This document shows, piece after piece, positions 6,026-6,042 of a stretch of 6,042 bases of DNA. Each line of letters starts with the position of its first letter. Within the stretch, counting starts at the first letter, position 1. The DNA is from Lysobacteraceae bacterium (lineage in GTDB: Bacteria > Pseudomonadota > Gammaproteobacteria > Xanthomonadales > Xanthomonadaceae). The notes under the pieces were generated by a model. It made no database searches. It was given only the letters and a program-made list of their open reading frames with translations, and had not been told where the DNA came from. The DNA is taken from contig DNXT01000265.1 of NCBI GenBank assembly GCA_003505795.1, positions 1 to 6,042 on the forward strand, written 5' to 3'. Both the position numbers and the translations under genes were made by a program.

Positions 6026-6042
6026 TCGCGGCTGAAGCCGCT
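6026..6042 (-). repeat. Truncated REP-type palindrome at the window edge
   Basis: On the minus strand the window begins AGCGGCTTCAGCCGCGA, a short palindrome (GCGGCT, TC, AGCCGC). It matches the dispersed GGAGCGGCTTCAGCCGCGAC-type repeat I recall from Xanthomonas and related genomes. Only this part is in the window; the expected flanking GTAGG-type tetranucleotide side lies beyond base 6042. From 5988 to 6025 I see nothing else. Assignment rests on memory of the motif and not on a search. Confidence 0.55.

Noticed and set aside
1..6042. A novel defence, mobile or biosynthetic system
   Set aside because: All coding space is explained by five known families with consistent composition and intact motifs. 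There is no integrase, transposase, toxin-antitoxin pair, repeat array or atypical-composition island.

Overview
The window (about 69% G+C by eye) looks like ordinary chromosomal DNA from a member of the Xanthomonadaceae (Xanthomonas, Pseudoxanthomonas, Stenotrophomonas or a close relative). The reasons are the UbiE sequence and its 253-residue length, which closely fit Xanthomonas UbiE as I recall it, the strong GC3 bias, and a GCGGCTTCAGCCGC-type repeat at the right edge. The genus is an inference. No database search was possible.

Left third (1-2057, minus strand): a two-gene efflux operon reading leftwards. A 14-helix EmrB-like (DHA2) major facilitator gene comes first, and its stop codon overlaps the start of an EmrA/HlyD-type membrane fusion protein gene in an ATGA junction. 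The fusion protein gene runs off the left edge. The two products would form an inner-membrane pump with a periplasmic adaptor. No outer-membrane channel gene or regulator is visible.

Middle and right (2058-6042, plus strand): a short divergent intergenic region carries a good extended -10 for ubiE, placed so close to the ATG that ubiE is probably translated from a leaderless mRNA. Three genes follow: ubiE (ubiquinone C-methyltransferase), a small membrane-bound HAMP-GGDEF diguanylate cyclase with an intact GGDEF motif but no I-site arginine, and a lipoprotein M1 aminopeptidase resembling leukotriene A4 hydrolase. These three have gaps of 111 and 76 bases between them, and the aminopeptidase has its own candidate promoter, so they are neighbours and not a tight operon. 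A very stable UUCG-capped hairpin ends the aminopeptidase transcript, and a truncated REP-type palindrome lies at the right edge.

There is no gene-free stretch over 300 bases. I see no rRNA, tRNA, CRISPR array, insertion sequence or phage gene. I do not see a new multi-gene system. The points most worth a second look are the leaderless ubiE start, the LTA4H-like active site on a lipoprotein, the pump without a clear motif A, and the cyclase without feedback inhibition or an obvious sensor.
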